Below are positions 23,359 through 31,283 of a DNA stretch of 48,583 nt, piece after piece. The notes beneath the pieces are model-generated. The model saw nothing but the letters and a program-made list of their open reading frames with translations, was not told the DNA's origin and made no database searches. This DNA is from Candidatus Saccharibacteria bacterium UBA5145. GTDB taxonomy: Bacteria; Patescibacteriota; Saccharimonadia; Saccharimonadales; UBA4665. The translations under genes were made by a program, and so were the position numbers. The stretch is from the NCBI GenBank assembly GCA_002413865.1, contig DHXX01000012.1, positions 176,170-224,752 of the forward strand, read 5' to 3'. Position 1 is the stretch's first letter. Each line of letters starts with the position of its first letter.

Positions 23359-23901
23359 TTACAACTCTTTAAGCTGCTTGAGCAGGTTCTGGATTGCTTG
23401 GGCGCGGTGGCTGATAGCGTCTTTTTCGACTGGAGTCATTTGGGAGAATGTTTGAGATTGACCGCTCGGCACAAATACACCGTCAAAGCCAAAGCCATTA
23501 TCTACTGCCATAGGAACCACCGAGCCAGTGATAACGCCTTGGCTTAGCAGCATCGCCTGGCCGTCATAGTAGGCGATAGTGGAAGTGACGGTAGCCGCAG
23601 TTTCTGTTCCCGCCAGCTTATATAGGGCGTCAGCGCCCAGCTGCATTTCGAAAAATTTAATGAATGGCCCCGGTAGGCCGTTTAGCTTGTCGAGTCCGGC
23701 CGAAACATCTTCGACAACCACTGGTTTTTTGACTATTTCATAAGCTCGCCGTGCTTTGTCGGCAATAATAACTCCAGGGTCAAAGCTTTGAATTTCATCG
23801 AGATCCAGCGCCAGATGGTCAAACAAACAATCGGCCGGTAGTAGCCGCTTAAACTCGGCTAGTTTGTGGGCGTTACCCGTAATGAGGGTGAACGTAGTCA
23901 T
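23359..23901 (-). CDS. rdgB: Non-canonical purine NTP pyrophosphatase (HAM1/RdgB)
   Basis: A 180-residue house-cleaning enzyme that hydrolyses ITP, dITP and XTP to the monophosphate. Family blocks: TLITGNAHKLAEFKRLL at the N-terminus, SFDPGVIIADKARRAYE, VVVEDVSAGLDKLNGLPGPF and GFGFDGVFVPSG; SHRAQA matches the usual SHR motif. The ATG at 23901 overlaps the TGA of the upstream small zinc-ribbon gene (ATGA), which decides the start over the longer open frame. Confidence 0.92.
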   Translation of the reverse strand: MTTFTLITGNAHKLAEFKRLLPADCLFDHLALDLDEIQSFDPGVIIADKARRAYEIVKKPVVVEDVSAGLDKLNGLPGPFIKFFEMQLGADALYKLAGTETAATVTSTIAYYDGQAMLLSQGVITGSVVPMAVDNGFGFDGVFVPSGQSQTFSQMTPVEKDAISHRAQAIQNLLKQLKEL

Positions 23902-24065
23902 GGCGTGGTAGGATTTCGTTCGACTGATAAGGCGGTAATATCCATATTGCAACTCTTGTGCTGTTTGCACCAGGTAGCACACTCTTGGGCGGTAACTTCG
24001 TCGCTATAATGCAGCCCGCATTCTTTGCATGCAAATAGATTAGTATCACTTACTGTTTCTGTCAT
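23898..24065 (-). CDS. Small Cys-rich (zinc-ribbon-like) protein, 55 aa
   Basis: Two Cys pairs (CKECG, then ECATWCKQHKSC) suggest a small zinc-binding fold; the FACKECGLHY start recurs in short archaeal and CPR proteins of unknown role. TATTAT ends 6 nt before the ATG at 24065, a leaderless layout. Its stop overlaps the start of the rdgB-like gene, so the two are coupled. Confidence 0.78.
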   Translation of the reverse strand: MTETVSDTNLFACKECGLHYSDEVTAQECATWCKQHKSCNMDITALSVERNPTTP

Positions 24066-24113
24066 AACTACATAATAACAGATGAAAATCATAGCTTTGG
24101 CTTATCTGCCCTC

Positions 24114-24182
24114 GTCATCCTGAACGAAGTGAAGGATCTGAGCCAGTAGACTTGAAAGATCCTTCACTTCGTTCAGGATGAC
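24114..24182. repeat. REP-like hairpin (family A), long double form
   Basis: A perfect 26-bp inverted repeat (24114-24139 with 24157-24182) around a 17-nt spacer, starting with GTCATCC and ending with GGATGAC. It sits between two divergent promoters. Confidence 0.9.
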
Positions 24183-24258
24183 TGCAAGGGTACTTGACTA
24201 TAATGGAGTTCGGGTCCTAAGAATCAGGGATGTAAAAGTGTATAATCATAAATATCAT

Positions 24259-25152
24259 ATGACCGCTAGCATTATTACCGATGGACTGACCAAATATTAT
24301 GGCAACGATAAAGTGGCCGCGCTCGACCAGCTATCGTTACAGATTCAGCCCGGTGAAATCTATGGCTTTCTGGGCGCCAATGGGGCCGGTAAATCAACGA
24401 CTATCCGTTTGTTATTGAACTTTCTACTACCGAGCAGTGGATCGGCTACCATCATGGGTTTAGACTCTGTCAAAGACACGGTCGCTATCAAAAAACAGAT
24501 CGGTTATCTCGCCGGCGATGTCTCGCTCTACCTAAAACCAACCGGTCGCCAGGTACTCGATTTCCTTAGCAGCCTGCAGAAGGCCGATGCCTATCGCCAA
24601 GACTTAGAAAAACGCTTTAAAGTCGATCTCGATAAACCAATTGGCGAACTGTCCAAAGGCAATCGCCAGAAACTCGGTATCGTCCAGGCTTTTATGCACC
24701 AGCCGGCTGTCCTCGTTCTCGATGAACCGACCGCCGGCCTCGACCCACTTATGCAAGAAGCGTTCTACGAAACGGTCTTGGAGAGCAAGCAACGCGGCGC
24801 CGCGGTGTTGATGAGCAGCCACAATCTGGCCGAAGCCCAACGCATTTGTGACCGAATCGGAATTATCAAGCACGGCAAGCTTATCCATGAGCAGACGATG
24901 AGCCAAGACAATACGTTGGGCACGGTAATCTTTAAGGTTATGTTTGCTAATCCGGCCGATCTGGTGAAGTGTAAAACCGCTTCTGGCTTAAAATTTGTCT
25001 CGCAGACGGATAGCCACAGCGCTTTGCTAAAACCGGTCGGCACAATCGCCGCCGCCCTTAAAGCCCTGAGTCAGTATGATATTCAGGAGATGAACACCCA
25101 ATCACTGGATCTAGAAGACGAGTTTCTAGAATTTTACGGAGAGCCAGCATGA
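24259..25152 (+). CDS. ABC transporter ATP-binding protein (ABC-2 exporter)
   Basis: A 297-residue DrrA/CcmA-like ATPase: Walker A GANGAGKST, a Q-loop-equivalent glycine segment IGYLAGDVSLY, signature LSKGNRQKL, Walker B LVLDEPTAGLDP and switch His in MSSHNLAEA. A C-terminal regulatory extension of about 80 residues follows. The frame is open to 24178, within the repeat; I choose 24259, just after a TATAAT (24241-24246). The permease gene overlaps by ATGA. Confidence 0.93.
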   Translation: MTASIITDGLTKYYGNDKVAALDQLSLQIQPGEIYGFLGANGAGKSTTIRLLLNFLLPSSGSATIMGLDSVKDTVAIKKQIGYLAGDVSLYLKPTGRQVLDFLSSLQKADAYRQDLEKRFKVDLDKPIGELSKGNRQKLGIVQAFMHQPAVLVLDEPTAGLDPLMQEAFYETVLESKQRGAAVLMSSHNLAEAQRICDRIGIIKHGKLIHEQTMSQDNTLGTVIFKVMFANPADLVKCKTASGLKFVSQTDSHSALLKPVGTIAAALKALSQYDIQEMNTQSLDLEDEFLEFYGEPA

Positions 25153-25952
25153 TCTCGATTATTACCTGGGAGATAAAGCAACGTAAAAACTACCTGTTTT
25201 GGTGGGCGCTGAGTATCGTCAGTATCATTGCCACCCTATTGTTGGTCTATCCTTCGATCCATAGCCAAGCGGACCAGCTCAACAAAGTCCTGAACCAGCT
25301 GCCAGCCGCGTTGCGTGATCTAAAAACCGGCGGCAATCAAGTCGACATCACTTCGCCGGTCGGTTATCTCAACTCGCAACTTTTCTATGCGACGCTGCCT
25401 TTCATGCAGATCATCATGGCGATTGGACTGGGCAGTTCACTGTTGGCTCGCGATGAGCAGAATCACACCCTCGAACTACTCCTCGCCCGGCCGATTAGCC
25501 GCGGCAAACTGCTCGCCGCCAAAGCTCTAAGCGGCCTCAGCCTGATGTTAATCGTAAGCGTTATCGGTGCCATCACGACCATTATCCTAGCCAAGCTAGT
25601 CAATCTGCAGATCGCCACCGTCTATATCCTAGCGGCCAGTCTTTATACCATGCTATTTTCGATTAGCTTTGGCGCTATCGCATTTACGTTGAGTGCCGCG
25701 AGCAATTCGACTAGACGGGCCAGCATGGGGGTCGCCGTGGCTCTGAGCTTTGGCGGTTATCTGCTCGCTTCGCTGAGCGGTATGAGCCACTACATCGAAA
25801 CTCCAGCAAAATTATTGCCGTATCACTACTTTAATCCCGCCCAAATTCTAGTTGGGCACGTCGCGGTCGGCCTGAACGTCTACCTCCTAACCACCGCTTT
25901 CGCCGCCGTTCTCATCTCATGGCTGGGTTTCCGTCGCCGCGATATTAACTAG
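25149..25952 (+). CDS. ABC-2 family exporter permease
   Basis: A 267-residue permease with six helices; an outer loop of about 60 residues after the first helix (IHSQADQLNKVLNQLPAALR) and the cytoplasmic RDEQNHTLELLLARPISR segment are typical of ABC-2 subunits related to YfiM/BcrB. The ATG overlaps the ATPase stop, so both subunits are made together. Substrate unknown. Confidence 0.92.
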   Translation: MISIITWEIKQRKNYLFWWALSIVSIIATLLLVYPSIHSQADQLNKVLNQLPAALRDLKTGGNQVDITSPVGYLNSQLFYATLPFMQIIMAIGLGSSLLARDEQNHTLELLLARPISRGKLLAAKALSGLSLMLIVSVIGAITTIILAKLVNLQIATVYILAASLYTMLFSISFGAIAFTLSAASNSTRRASMGVAVALSFGGYLLASLSGMSHYIETPAKLLPYHYFNPAQILVGHVAVGLNVYLLTTAFAAVLISWLGFRRRDIN

Positions 25953-25954
25953 CT

Positions 25955-25992
25955 GAAAATCTCTGTCGCTTATTCAAATCGAACGCGGGCCA
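25955..25992. repeat. tRNA-downstream repeat (family C), partial copy 3
   Basis: GAAAATCTCTGTCGCT and TCGAACGCGGGCCA match the end of the copy next to tRNA-Arg (26591-26628). Here no tRNA accompanies it. Confidence 0.65.
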
Positions 25993-25996
25993 ATAA

Positions 25997-26023
25997 AAAT
26001 AGCCTGACGGTGCCGGGCTATTT
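25997..26023. terminator. Bidirectional terminator between convergent genes
   Basis: AAATAGCC pairs with GGCTATTT around a GC-containing loop; A and T runs on both sides suit termination in both directions. Confidence 0.7.
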
Positions 26024-26062
26024 GTATTAGTGCACTGTGGTGGATGAAGTGCGAACCCATCA

Positions 26063-26317
26063 CTACTTAATCAATATGCCAATCAAGGCTATGCCAGCTA
26101 TTAATGCCCAAAACATGTTGAGCACAATTGATTGTTTAACCTTTTTAACTAACGAAATTACTATAATTCCGAGTGCACCTGTTAAATTCAGGAGTTGATA
26201 AATTAACCCGTCTGACTGAATAGCTTTGAAGCTTACTAACGCATACGCAATGACTATTGCAAGTGCTCCGTACCAGCCAATAATTTCAGCATACTTATTC
26301 TTAATGTTCATCGCCAT
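26063..26317 (-). CDS. Small membrane protein, CBU_0592-like (84 aa)
   Basis: Three hydrophobic helices: IIGWYGALAIVIAYALVSF, LIYQLLNLTGALGIIVISL and NMFWALIAGIALIGILI. The GWYGALAIVIAY ... YQLLNLTGALG pattern matches the CBU_0592 family of small membrane proteins with no assigned role. An internal ATG (26311) two codons in is an alternative start. It is more A+T-rich than its neighbours. Confidence 0.75.
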   Translation of the reverse strand: MAMNIKNKYAEIIGWYGALAIVIAYALVSFKAIQSDGLIYQLLNLTGALGIIVISLVKKVKQSIVLNMFWALIAGIALIGILIK

Positions 26318-26381
26318 ATTGTAACACTCGTAGAATGAGCATAAGTCTGATGGTGCCTCGGGCTGGACGACACTTCGCTAC

Positions 26382-26619
26382 TGCCGTCGCTCCAGTCCTC
26401 GAAGCCAGCTTCTGCGGGCTTCACTCCTTACGAACCAGCGACTTACGCAGATCCGGAGGAACAGGGGCATTGATTCGGTACTAGGCGGGGCTGGAAAGCG
26501 CACTGCGTGCTTCTACGCAAAGTCATGCTCTGAGCAAGCTCATGCGCGTGACTTTGCTGCGCCGAACCGGCGACTACGATATTTTCTTGCAGAAAATCTC
26601 TGTCGCTGGTTGAATCGAA
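26382..26619 (+). repeat. tRNA-downstream repeat (family C), copy 2 with insertion
   Basis: Segments 26382-26449 and 26573-26619 match the copy at 13010-13108. They are split by ~120 bp containing a GCAAAGTCA/TGACTTTGC hairpin (26517-26557) and flanked by near-duplicates GAACCAGCGAC and GAACCGGCGAC. It lies downstream of tRNA-Arg. Confidence 0.7.
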
Positions 26620-26625
26620 CGCGGG

Positions 26626-26667
26626 CCAAAATTAAAAGCCCGACTTGCGCCGGGCTTTTAATTTTGG
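26626..26667 (-). terminator. Terminator of tRNA-Arg, overlapping its CCA end
   Basis: A 17-bp perfect stem pairs 26626-26642 with 26651-26667 and includes the encoded CCA. Confidence 0.85.
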
Positions 26668-26741
26668 TGCCCCGGGCTGGACTCGAACCAGCGACCTTAG
26701 GCTTAGAAGTCCTCTGCTCTATCCATCTGAGCTACCAGGGC
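26665..26741 (-). tRNA. tRNA-Arg (anticodon TCT), CCA encoded
   Basis: Acceptor GCCCTGG pairs with CCGGGGC (one G-U); D arm GCTC/GAGC and T arm with GTTCGAGTC are intact. The anticodon loop reads CTTCTAA. The anticodon stem is weak, with A-G and G-A mismatches at its two ends, which is unusual. Confidence 0.9.
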
Positions 26742-26861
26742 ACCGGGGTCACTATATCAGTAATTATTGCCGGCTACAATTTGCGCTTCGAAATGCCGAC
26801 GCTCTATTTGAGGCACTAATGGTTTACAATAGAGGCACAACACCTAACTAAAACAAATAAT

Positions 26862-27632
26862 ATGTCACTTTTCATCATTTTAGTAGCCTTCTCCCTCATG
26901 TCTGGCGGGCTGGCCTGGTATTTCATCGCGCACGATCACGGCGAGAAGGAACCAATCGGGGCCTTGTGGGCGGCGGCCGGGCTCGGCTTGCTGGGTGGCG
27001 TCGGGGCGGCGATTCTGGAAAGCGCGGTCTTACCGATCAGTAATTTGCAGCCTGGCACCGCCCTCGCCGCCCTATTTTTGGCGTCGATGGGGGTTGGAGT
27101 AATAGAAGAGGCCTGTAAATTTATACCACTCGCCGCCCTGTTATACCGTAAGCGCTACTTCAACGAGCATACCGACGGCGTGATTTATTTTGCGATTGCC
27201 GGGCTCGGTTTCGGGTTACCCGAGAACATTCTATACAGCTTACAATTTGGGGCCGGCGTCGGTTTGTCACGAGTCATCCTGACGCCGTTTTTCCACGCCG
27301 CCACGACCGGCATGGTCGGGTACTTTCTGGCCAAAAGTAAACTAGCGGGACGCGCCTGGTATCAAACCGCGCCGTTGGCACTGGCGGTGGCGATGGTCTT
27401 GCACGGCATGTATGATTTTGGTTTGGCGTCGGGCGTACCGTGGCTGATCGGCCTATCGATATTGATTACTCTGGGAGTTAGCGTCAGTTTGTTCATCTTC
27501 TTTTCAAAAGCGATTGGACTCGATCAAGCCCGTGGTTTGAGCGTCGTCGGCAAAAACAATTTCTGTCGAACCTGCGGCCAACCCAACCCGGCCCGCGGTC
27601 TCTATTGCGTCCACTGCGGAAATCATGCTTAA
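26862..27632 (+). CDS. PrsW-family intramembrane metalloprotease with C-terminal zinc ribbon
   Basis: About eight helices carry the PrsW/CPBP-like motifs: EEACK (Glu82-Glu83), FGLPENILY with Glu121, FFHAATTG with His145 and LHGMYDF near residue 180. PrsW in Bacillus cuts the anti-sigma factor RsiW. The C-terminal 25 residues form a zinc ribbon (FCRTCGQPNPARGLYCVHCG), an addition to the usual enzyme. The next gene encodes a membrane protein that begins with a similar ribbon, which suggests a working pair. TACAAT at 26824-26829 may be the promoter. Confidence 0.9.
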   Translation: MSLFIILVAFSLMSGGLAWYFIAHDHGEKEPIGALWAAAGLGLLGGVGAAILESAVLPISNLQPGTALAALFLASMGVGVIEEACKFIPLAALLYRKRYFNEHTDGVIYFAIAGLGFGLPENILYSLQFGAGVGLSRVILTPFFHAATTGMVGYFLAKSKLAGRAWYQTAPLALAVAMVLHGMYDFGLASGVPWLIGLSILITLGVSVSLFIFFSKAIGLDQARGLSVVGKNNFCRTCGQPNPARGLYCVHCGNHA

Positions 27633-27672
27633 ATAGGCTTAAGTTTCAAACAACAAAAATGAAAGGAAGTGC

Positions 27673-28701
27673 ATGAATTGCCCGCAGTGCGGCCAGCCCA
27701 TCGACAATGGTGCGGCCTTTTGTGGTAACTGCGGACTAGCCATGCCGACTGTGCCGGTACCGGCCGCTCCAGCGCCACCAGCGACGGCATCGCGTTATAC
27801 GGCCATGACCATCGGCGTCGGCGGACAAACATTCTCGACCGTCCCAGCGCCTAGCGCGCCGATCGCCCAAGTTTTCAATAACCAAATGCCAGCTGTGGCG
27901 CCACCGTTGTACGGCGCTTTGCCAATGAGCCCAAGTCTGAGCGGCGCCGTCGGCGTACCCAGCTATGCCATCGGCGTACCGCACCACACCAGCACCAAGT
28001 TGGTCCTAGCGCTGGTTTTTGGCATTATCGGAATTGTTGGCGCCTTATTAATGGCCATTTTGGGCATCGTACTCGGCATTACCGGCATAATCATGGCCAC
28101 GACCGCGCCTCGTTCCACGCACCCCAAACTCAAGCTTGCCGGGCTAGTATTGTCGAGCCTAGCCATAGTTGCCGGTTTGGCCGTCATGGCCGCTGCCATC
28201 GCGCATGACCCAAAGTTGCGCAGTGATCTCACGAGCACTTCAACTGGATCGAGCGCTGGCGGACTAGCCGGAACCAACACGCCGTGTTATTCGTTTAGTT
28301 TTATAAGTAAGCTCAACGTCGATAATACCAGTAAGACCTGTAGCCTCAACGCCTATAACGCCAATTCGCTGGCAACATCCAGCGAAATTTATAAAGTCCT
28401 GTCGAGCACCGCCCCGACACTCAATCAGGCTAATTTTGCGACCATCTCCAAAGACGCGATCGAACAAGACGTCCACCAAAGCTTGCCCGGGTTCAGTATC
28501 ACCACTGAGCACTCCGGCCATTTTGCCGGCAGCCCGGCCTATACGGTCAACGCCACCGACAGCGCGACGAACGTGGCAATTCAAGAGACGACCGTCCTGC
28601 ACGCCACCGCTCAAGGTGATAATTTGTTTGTTTTGATTCACGCCACAACCGGTAGCAAAACTGACTTGGGCGAACTTGAAGCCGATTGGCTGTGGAAATA
28701 A
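27673..28701 (+). CDS. Zinc-ribbon membrane protein with extracellular domain
   Basis: An N-terminal zinc ribbon (NCPQCGQPIDNGAAFCGNCG), a Pro/Ala-rich linker, then two helices of DUF4190 type (LVLALVFGIIGIVGALLMAI, LAGLVLSSLAIVAGLAVMAA) and a ~150-residue outer domain starting at a Ser/Thr-rich stretch. The outer part has two Cys that may pair. AAAGGAAG lies 3-4 nt before the ATG. It follows the PrsW-like gene by 40 nt, so it could be a substrate or regulator of that protease; this is inference. Confidence 0.82.
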   Translation: MNCPQCGQPIDNGAAFCGNCGLAMPTVPVPAAPAPPATASRYTAMTIGVGGQTFSTVPAPSAPIAQVFNNQMPAVAPPLYGALPMSPSLSGAVGVPSYAIGVPHHTSTKLVLALVFGIIGIVGALLMAILGIVLGITGIIMATTAPRSTHPKLKLAGLVLSSLAIVAGLAVMAAAIAHDPKLRSDLTSTSTGSSAGGLAGTNTPCYSFSFISKLNVDNTSKTCSLNAYNANSLATSSEIYKVLSSTAPTLNQANFATISKDAIEQDVHQSLPGFSITTEHSGHFAGSPAYTVNATDSATNVAIQETTVLHATAQGDNLFVLIHATTGSKTDLGELEADWLWK

Positions 28702-28702
28702 A

Positions 28703-29038
28703 GTGAACGCCAAAAATCTGCACAAACATAGCTTGCCCGTGCTGGGCATCTTAGTAGTAACATTTGCGCTATCGATTTCGTTGGCAAATCGCCTGACAAC
28801 GGCCAGCACCCAGGGTGTCTTGGCGAAAGCGCTGGTTGCTAGGCTAATTAAGGTGGAGCCAATGCCCAACGGCTTGGCGCGTTTTAAAGTTAATTATCAA
28901 AAAGCTAGCGCTACGCCGGTCGCGGTTGATGCCGCCTTACCCGAGTTTCAGACGGTCGGCGCCAGCAGCGGCCAGCTGGTTCGTCTCAGCTTCGTGGTCG
29001 AAGCCTTGAACCCTGCCAAACTCACGGCCCGCAAATAG
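28703..29038 (+). CDS. Unknown membrane-anchored small protein (111 aa)
   Basis: A GTG 1 nt after the upstream stop begins a protein with one signal-anchor helix (SLPVLGILVVTFALSISLA) and a short beta-rich outer region (PNGLARFKVNYQKASATPVAV). An ATG at 28676 in the same frame would overlap the previous gene by 26 nt and put charged residues before the helix; GTG is preferred. No family recognised. Confidence 0.65.
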   Translation: MNAKNLHKHSLPVLGILVVTFALSISLANRLTTASTQGVLAKALVARLIKVEPMPNGLARFKVNYQKASATPVAVDAALPEFQTVGASSGQLVRLSFVVEALNPAKLTARK

Positions 29039-29067
29039 TTGCCGCCCGGCACTGACAACAAAAAAGA

Positions 29068-29090
29068 CTCCGCTAGAGTCTTTTGGGGCG
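29068..29090 (-). terminator. Terminator of tRNA-Gly
   Basis: AAAAGACTC and GAGTCTTTT form a perfect 9-bp stem around CGCTA, with a T run on the minus strand, directly downstream of tRNA-Gly. Confidence 0.85.
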
Positions 29091-29092
29091 AT

Positions 29093-29167
29093 TGGTGCGG
29101 GTGGGGAGAATCGAACTCCCGTCACCAGTTTGGAAAACTGGGATAATGACCACTATACGACACCCGC
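29093..29167 (-). tRNA. tRNA-Gly (anticodon TCC), CCA encoded
   Basis: GCGGGTG pairs with CACCCGC in the acceptor; the anticodon stem CCAGT/ACTGG encloses TTTCCAA. D and T arms are complete. Confidence 0.97.
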
Positions 29168-29213
29168 GTCAACAGAGGCGATTATAGCATGCCATGGCCG
29201 AGTAGGCCATTGC

Positions 29214-29276
29214 GATTAGGGATTAGCAAATAGGAATTAGGAAGTAGCTCAAGCGCCTGCGCGCTTGAGCTACGGT
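29214..29276. repeat. Microrepeat hairpin (family B), copy 2
   Basis: GGATTAG / GGAATTAGG units in one arm only, next to a perfect GTAGCTCAAGCGC/GCGCTTGAGCTAC palindrome. Confidence 0.7.
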
Positions 29277-29473
29277 AGCCCTCTACGCCTATCGGCCTTA
29301 AATTATTAATAACCCAAAAGCTAGCCCCGCGCGTAGTGTCCTGGTCGGGAGTTTTGCTTACTTTGGCGGTCCAAAGTAAGGATTTAAAGAAGGAAGTGTA
29401 GGGAGCAATACTTAAGTAGTGATGTCTCCAGCAGTGGACGACTCGGAATACGAATGGAGTGCATTTATTGATT

Positions 29474-29519
29474 GGATCCCAGCCTGCGCTGGGATGACTA
29501 GGGAAGTTTTGGGATGACG
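29474..29519. repeat. REP-like hairpin (family A), copy with CCCAGC stem plus half copy
   Basis: GGATCCCAGC...GCTGGGATGAC at 29474-29498, followed by TTTTGGGATGACGG. Confidence 0.85.
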
Positions 29520-29533
29520 GGAGTTTGGCAGAA

Positions 29534-31054
29534 CTACATCTCGTGGATGACGGTGATGCGGGCGCCCAAGCTGTTCAGCCGTTCGGCGAGGTCTTCGTAT
29601 CCCCGATTGATGGTATAGACGTTGCGCAGCATGCTGCTACCCTTGGCGGCCAACATGCCAATCAGCAGCAGACTGGCTGGGCGCAAGGCCGGCGGGCAAA
29701 CGACGTCGGCGACAGTGAACTTGGTCGGACCGGTGACGTAAATCCGGTGCGGGTCGGCCAACTCGACTTGGGCGCCGACTTTAGTCATTTCGGTGTAGTA
29801 GATGGCGCGATTTTCGTACATCCAGTCGTGAATCAGGGTGCGGCCTTTGGCGACGGCGGCAATCGGCACGAAGTACGGTAAATTATCGGGGTTGAGGCCG
29901 GGGTAGAGGTTGGGGTGCAGTTTGTCAGGCAGGGCCCGAAGGCTGCCATTGTGCTGTTCGATGGTTATATCGGCGAGGTCAATAATGCCGTTGGCGGCTT
30001 TGTACGGTTCGCCCAACGAGAAGTGGAGGCCCATTTTTTTGAGCTTGAGAAGCTCCAGGCCGATCCACTTGTAGGGAACGCGCTGAACGGTGATCTTCGA
30101 GTTGGTAGTGATGGCGGCCGCGATGAAGAACATCGCTTCGATTGGATCTTCGGTCGGAGCGTAGGTGACGTTCTTTTTAATATAAGGTACGCCTTCGATG
30201 GTCAGGAAGGCGCTGCCGACACCATCAATTTTGACGCCCAATTTTTGCAAGAAGAAACAAAGGTCCTGGACCATGTAATCGCCGCTGGCAGCCTGGATGA
30301 CGGTTTTTTCGGCGGTGCGCGCGGCGGCCATCAAGGCATTGTTGGTAACGGTGTTGCCAGATTCGTAGAGAACGATTTCACCCGGGGCCTTTTTGTTGAC
30401 GACGACGTGATAATTGCCGGTCGTGGCGACGATGCTGACGCCAAATTCTTCGAGCGCGAACAGGTGTGGTTGGACGGTTCGGGCGCCCAATTTGCAGCCA
30501 CCGGCGTAGGGAATTTTAAAATCGGTGTAATCGTGCATTAAGGAGCCGATCAGCATGAGCACGCTGCGCGTCTTGCGGGCGGCCGTGGCGTTGAGTTTGT
30601 TCAGCGCTAATTCCTCGGGGCGGCGAATCTCAAGATCGTTGCCCGGCAGCCATTTGACTTGGACGCCAATACTTTCCAAAACCTCGATGATCCGATTGAC
30701 TTCTTCGATCCGGGGGAACGACTTGAAGCGAGTGACGCCGTAGTTCAGCAAACTGGCGCACAGCAGGGCGACGGCGGCATTCTTACTTGTTTTGAGGGGT
30801 ATGGCACCGGAAAGGGGGTGGCCGCCTTCGATGCGCAGGTTGACGGCGGCGCCGGTCAGACTGATGAGTTGTTTGTTTAGCACGTCGCTGATCCGGCCCA
30901 AAGTCTCCAGGCTGAGGTTCTGCCGGCCGTGCTCCATGCGGTTGACCGCCGACTGACTGGTGCTCAAGCGGCGGGCAAACTCGGCTTGGGTAAGGCCGCG
31001 TTCTTGTCGTATTTGGGCGATTAGTAAACCTATTTTCTCGTTCGAGGTGTTCAT
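29534..31054 (-). CDS. murA: UDP-GlcNAc enolpyruvyl transferase MurA fused to an N-terminal XRE HTH
   Basis: Residues 8-62 form an XRE-type helix-turn-helix (IGLLIAQIRQERGLTQAEFA, STSQSAVNRMEHGRQNLSL); residues ~72-506 are a full MurA, the first committed enzyme of peptidoglycan synthesis. MurA marks are KTSKNAA (Lys91-Asn92) and the loop GGCKLGAR with catalytic Cys187, so the enzyme should be fosfomycin-sensitive in principle. Ordinary MurA is about 420 residues with no DNA-binding part. The fusion suggests an enzyme that also senses or binds DNA, perhaps its own promoter. TATAAT ends 8 nt before the ATG: leaderless. Confidence 0.94.
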   Translation of the reverse strand: MNTSNEKIGLLIAQIRQERGLTQAEFARRLSTSQSAVNRMEHGRQNLSLETLGRISDVLNKQLISLTGAAVNLRIEGGHPLSGAIPLKTSKNAAVALLCASLLNYGVTRFKSFPRIEEVNRIIEVLESIGVQVKWLPGNDLEIRRPEELALNKLNATAARKTRSVLMLIGSLMHDYTDFKIPYAGGCKLGARTVQPHLFALEEFGVSIVATTGNYHVVVNKKAPGEIVLYESGNTVTNNALMAAARTAEKTVIQAASGDYMVQDLCFFLQKLGVKIDGVGSAFLTIEGVPYIKKNVTYAPTEDPIEAMFFIAAAITTNSKITVQRVPYKWIGLELLKLKKMGLHFSLGEPYKAANGIIDLADITIEQHNGSLRALPDKLHPNLYPGLNPDNLPYFVPIAAVAKGRTLIHDWMYENRAIYYTEMTKVGAQVELADPHRIYVTGPTKFTVADVVCPPALRPASLLLIGMLAAKGSSMLRNVYTINRGYEDLAERLNSLGARITVIHEM

Positions 31055-31283
31055 CGACGGATATTATATCAAATATGATGTTAGAGTTGCAAATCAAAAC
31101 GCTGCTGCTTTTTTGGGTGGCGGGGTCGGCGCTAGGTGGAACTTAGCCCCGCTTCCCCTTAAACGTATAAGTCTCTCTATTAGCTCGATAATGGAATGTA
31201 ATGGATAGAAGATATATAATGATTCCATAGTGATTTAATTAACTCTTTTTATTTGCTAACTTTAAGCCCGAGAGGATTATCTA
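31055..31283. other. Divergent intergenic region, murA / glyA
   Basis: Contains the leaderless murA promoter (TATAAT on the minus strand at 31063-31068), a nested hairpin (GCGGGG 31120-31125 with CCCCGC 31147-31152, inner CTAGG/CTTAG) and a TATAAT for glyA at 31215-31220. The hairpin lies upstream of the glyA start and so is not in that leader; it might be an operator or small RNA. Confidence 0.5.

Larger units (their letters stand above)
29168..29533. other. 366-bp non-coding stretch with three kinds of repeat
   Basis: It contains a microrepeat hairpin (29214-29276), a perfect 10-bp hairpin CTTACTTTGG/CCAAAGTAAG with CGGT loop (29357-29380), and a REP-like hairpin (29474-29498) plus a half copy ending near 29519. 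No gene is apparent. Confidence 0.75.

Noticed and set aside
26025..26060. tRNA remnant on the minus strand (GGGTTCGCAC followed by CCACCA)
   Set aside because: A T-arm can be drawn, but the 5' part would lie in the 84-aa gene and no acceptor partner exists.
28676..28702. ATG start for the small anchored protein at 28703
   Set aside because: It would overlap the previous gene by 26 nt; the GTG directly after that gene's stop fits better.
31100..31160. Glycine or THF riboswitch before glyA
   Set aside because: The hairpin lies upstream of the likely glyA transcription start and no class motif is present.
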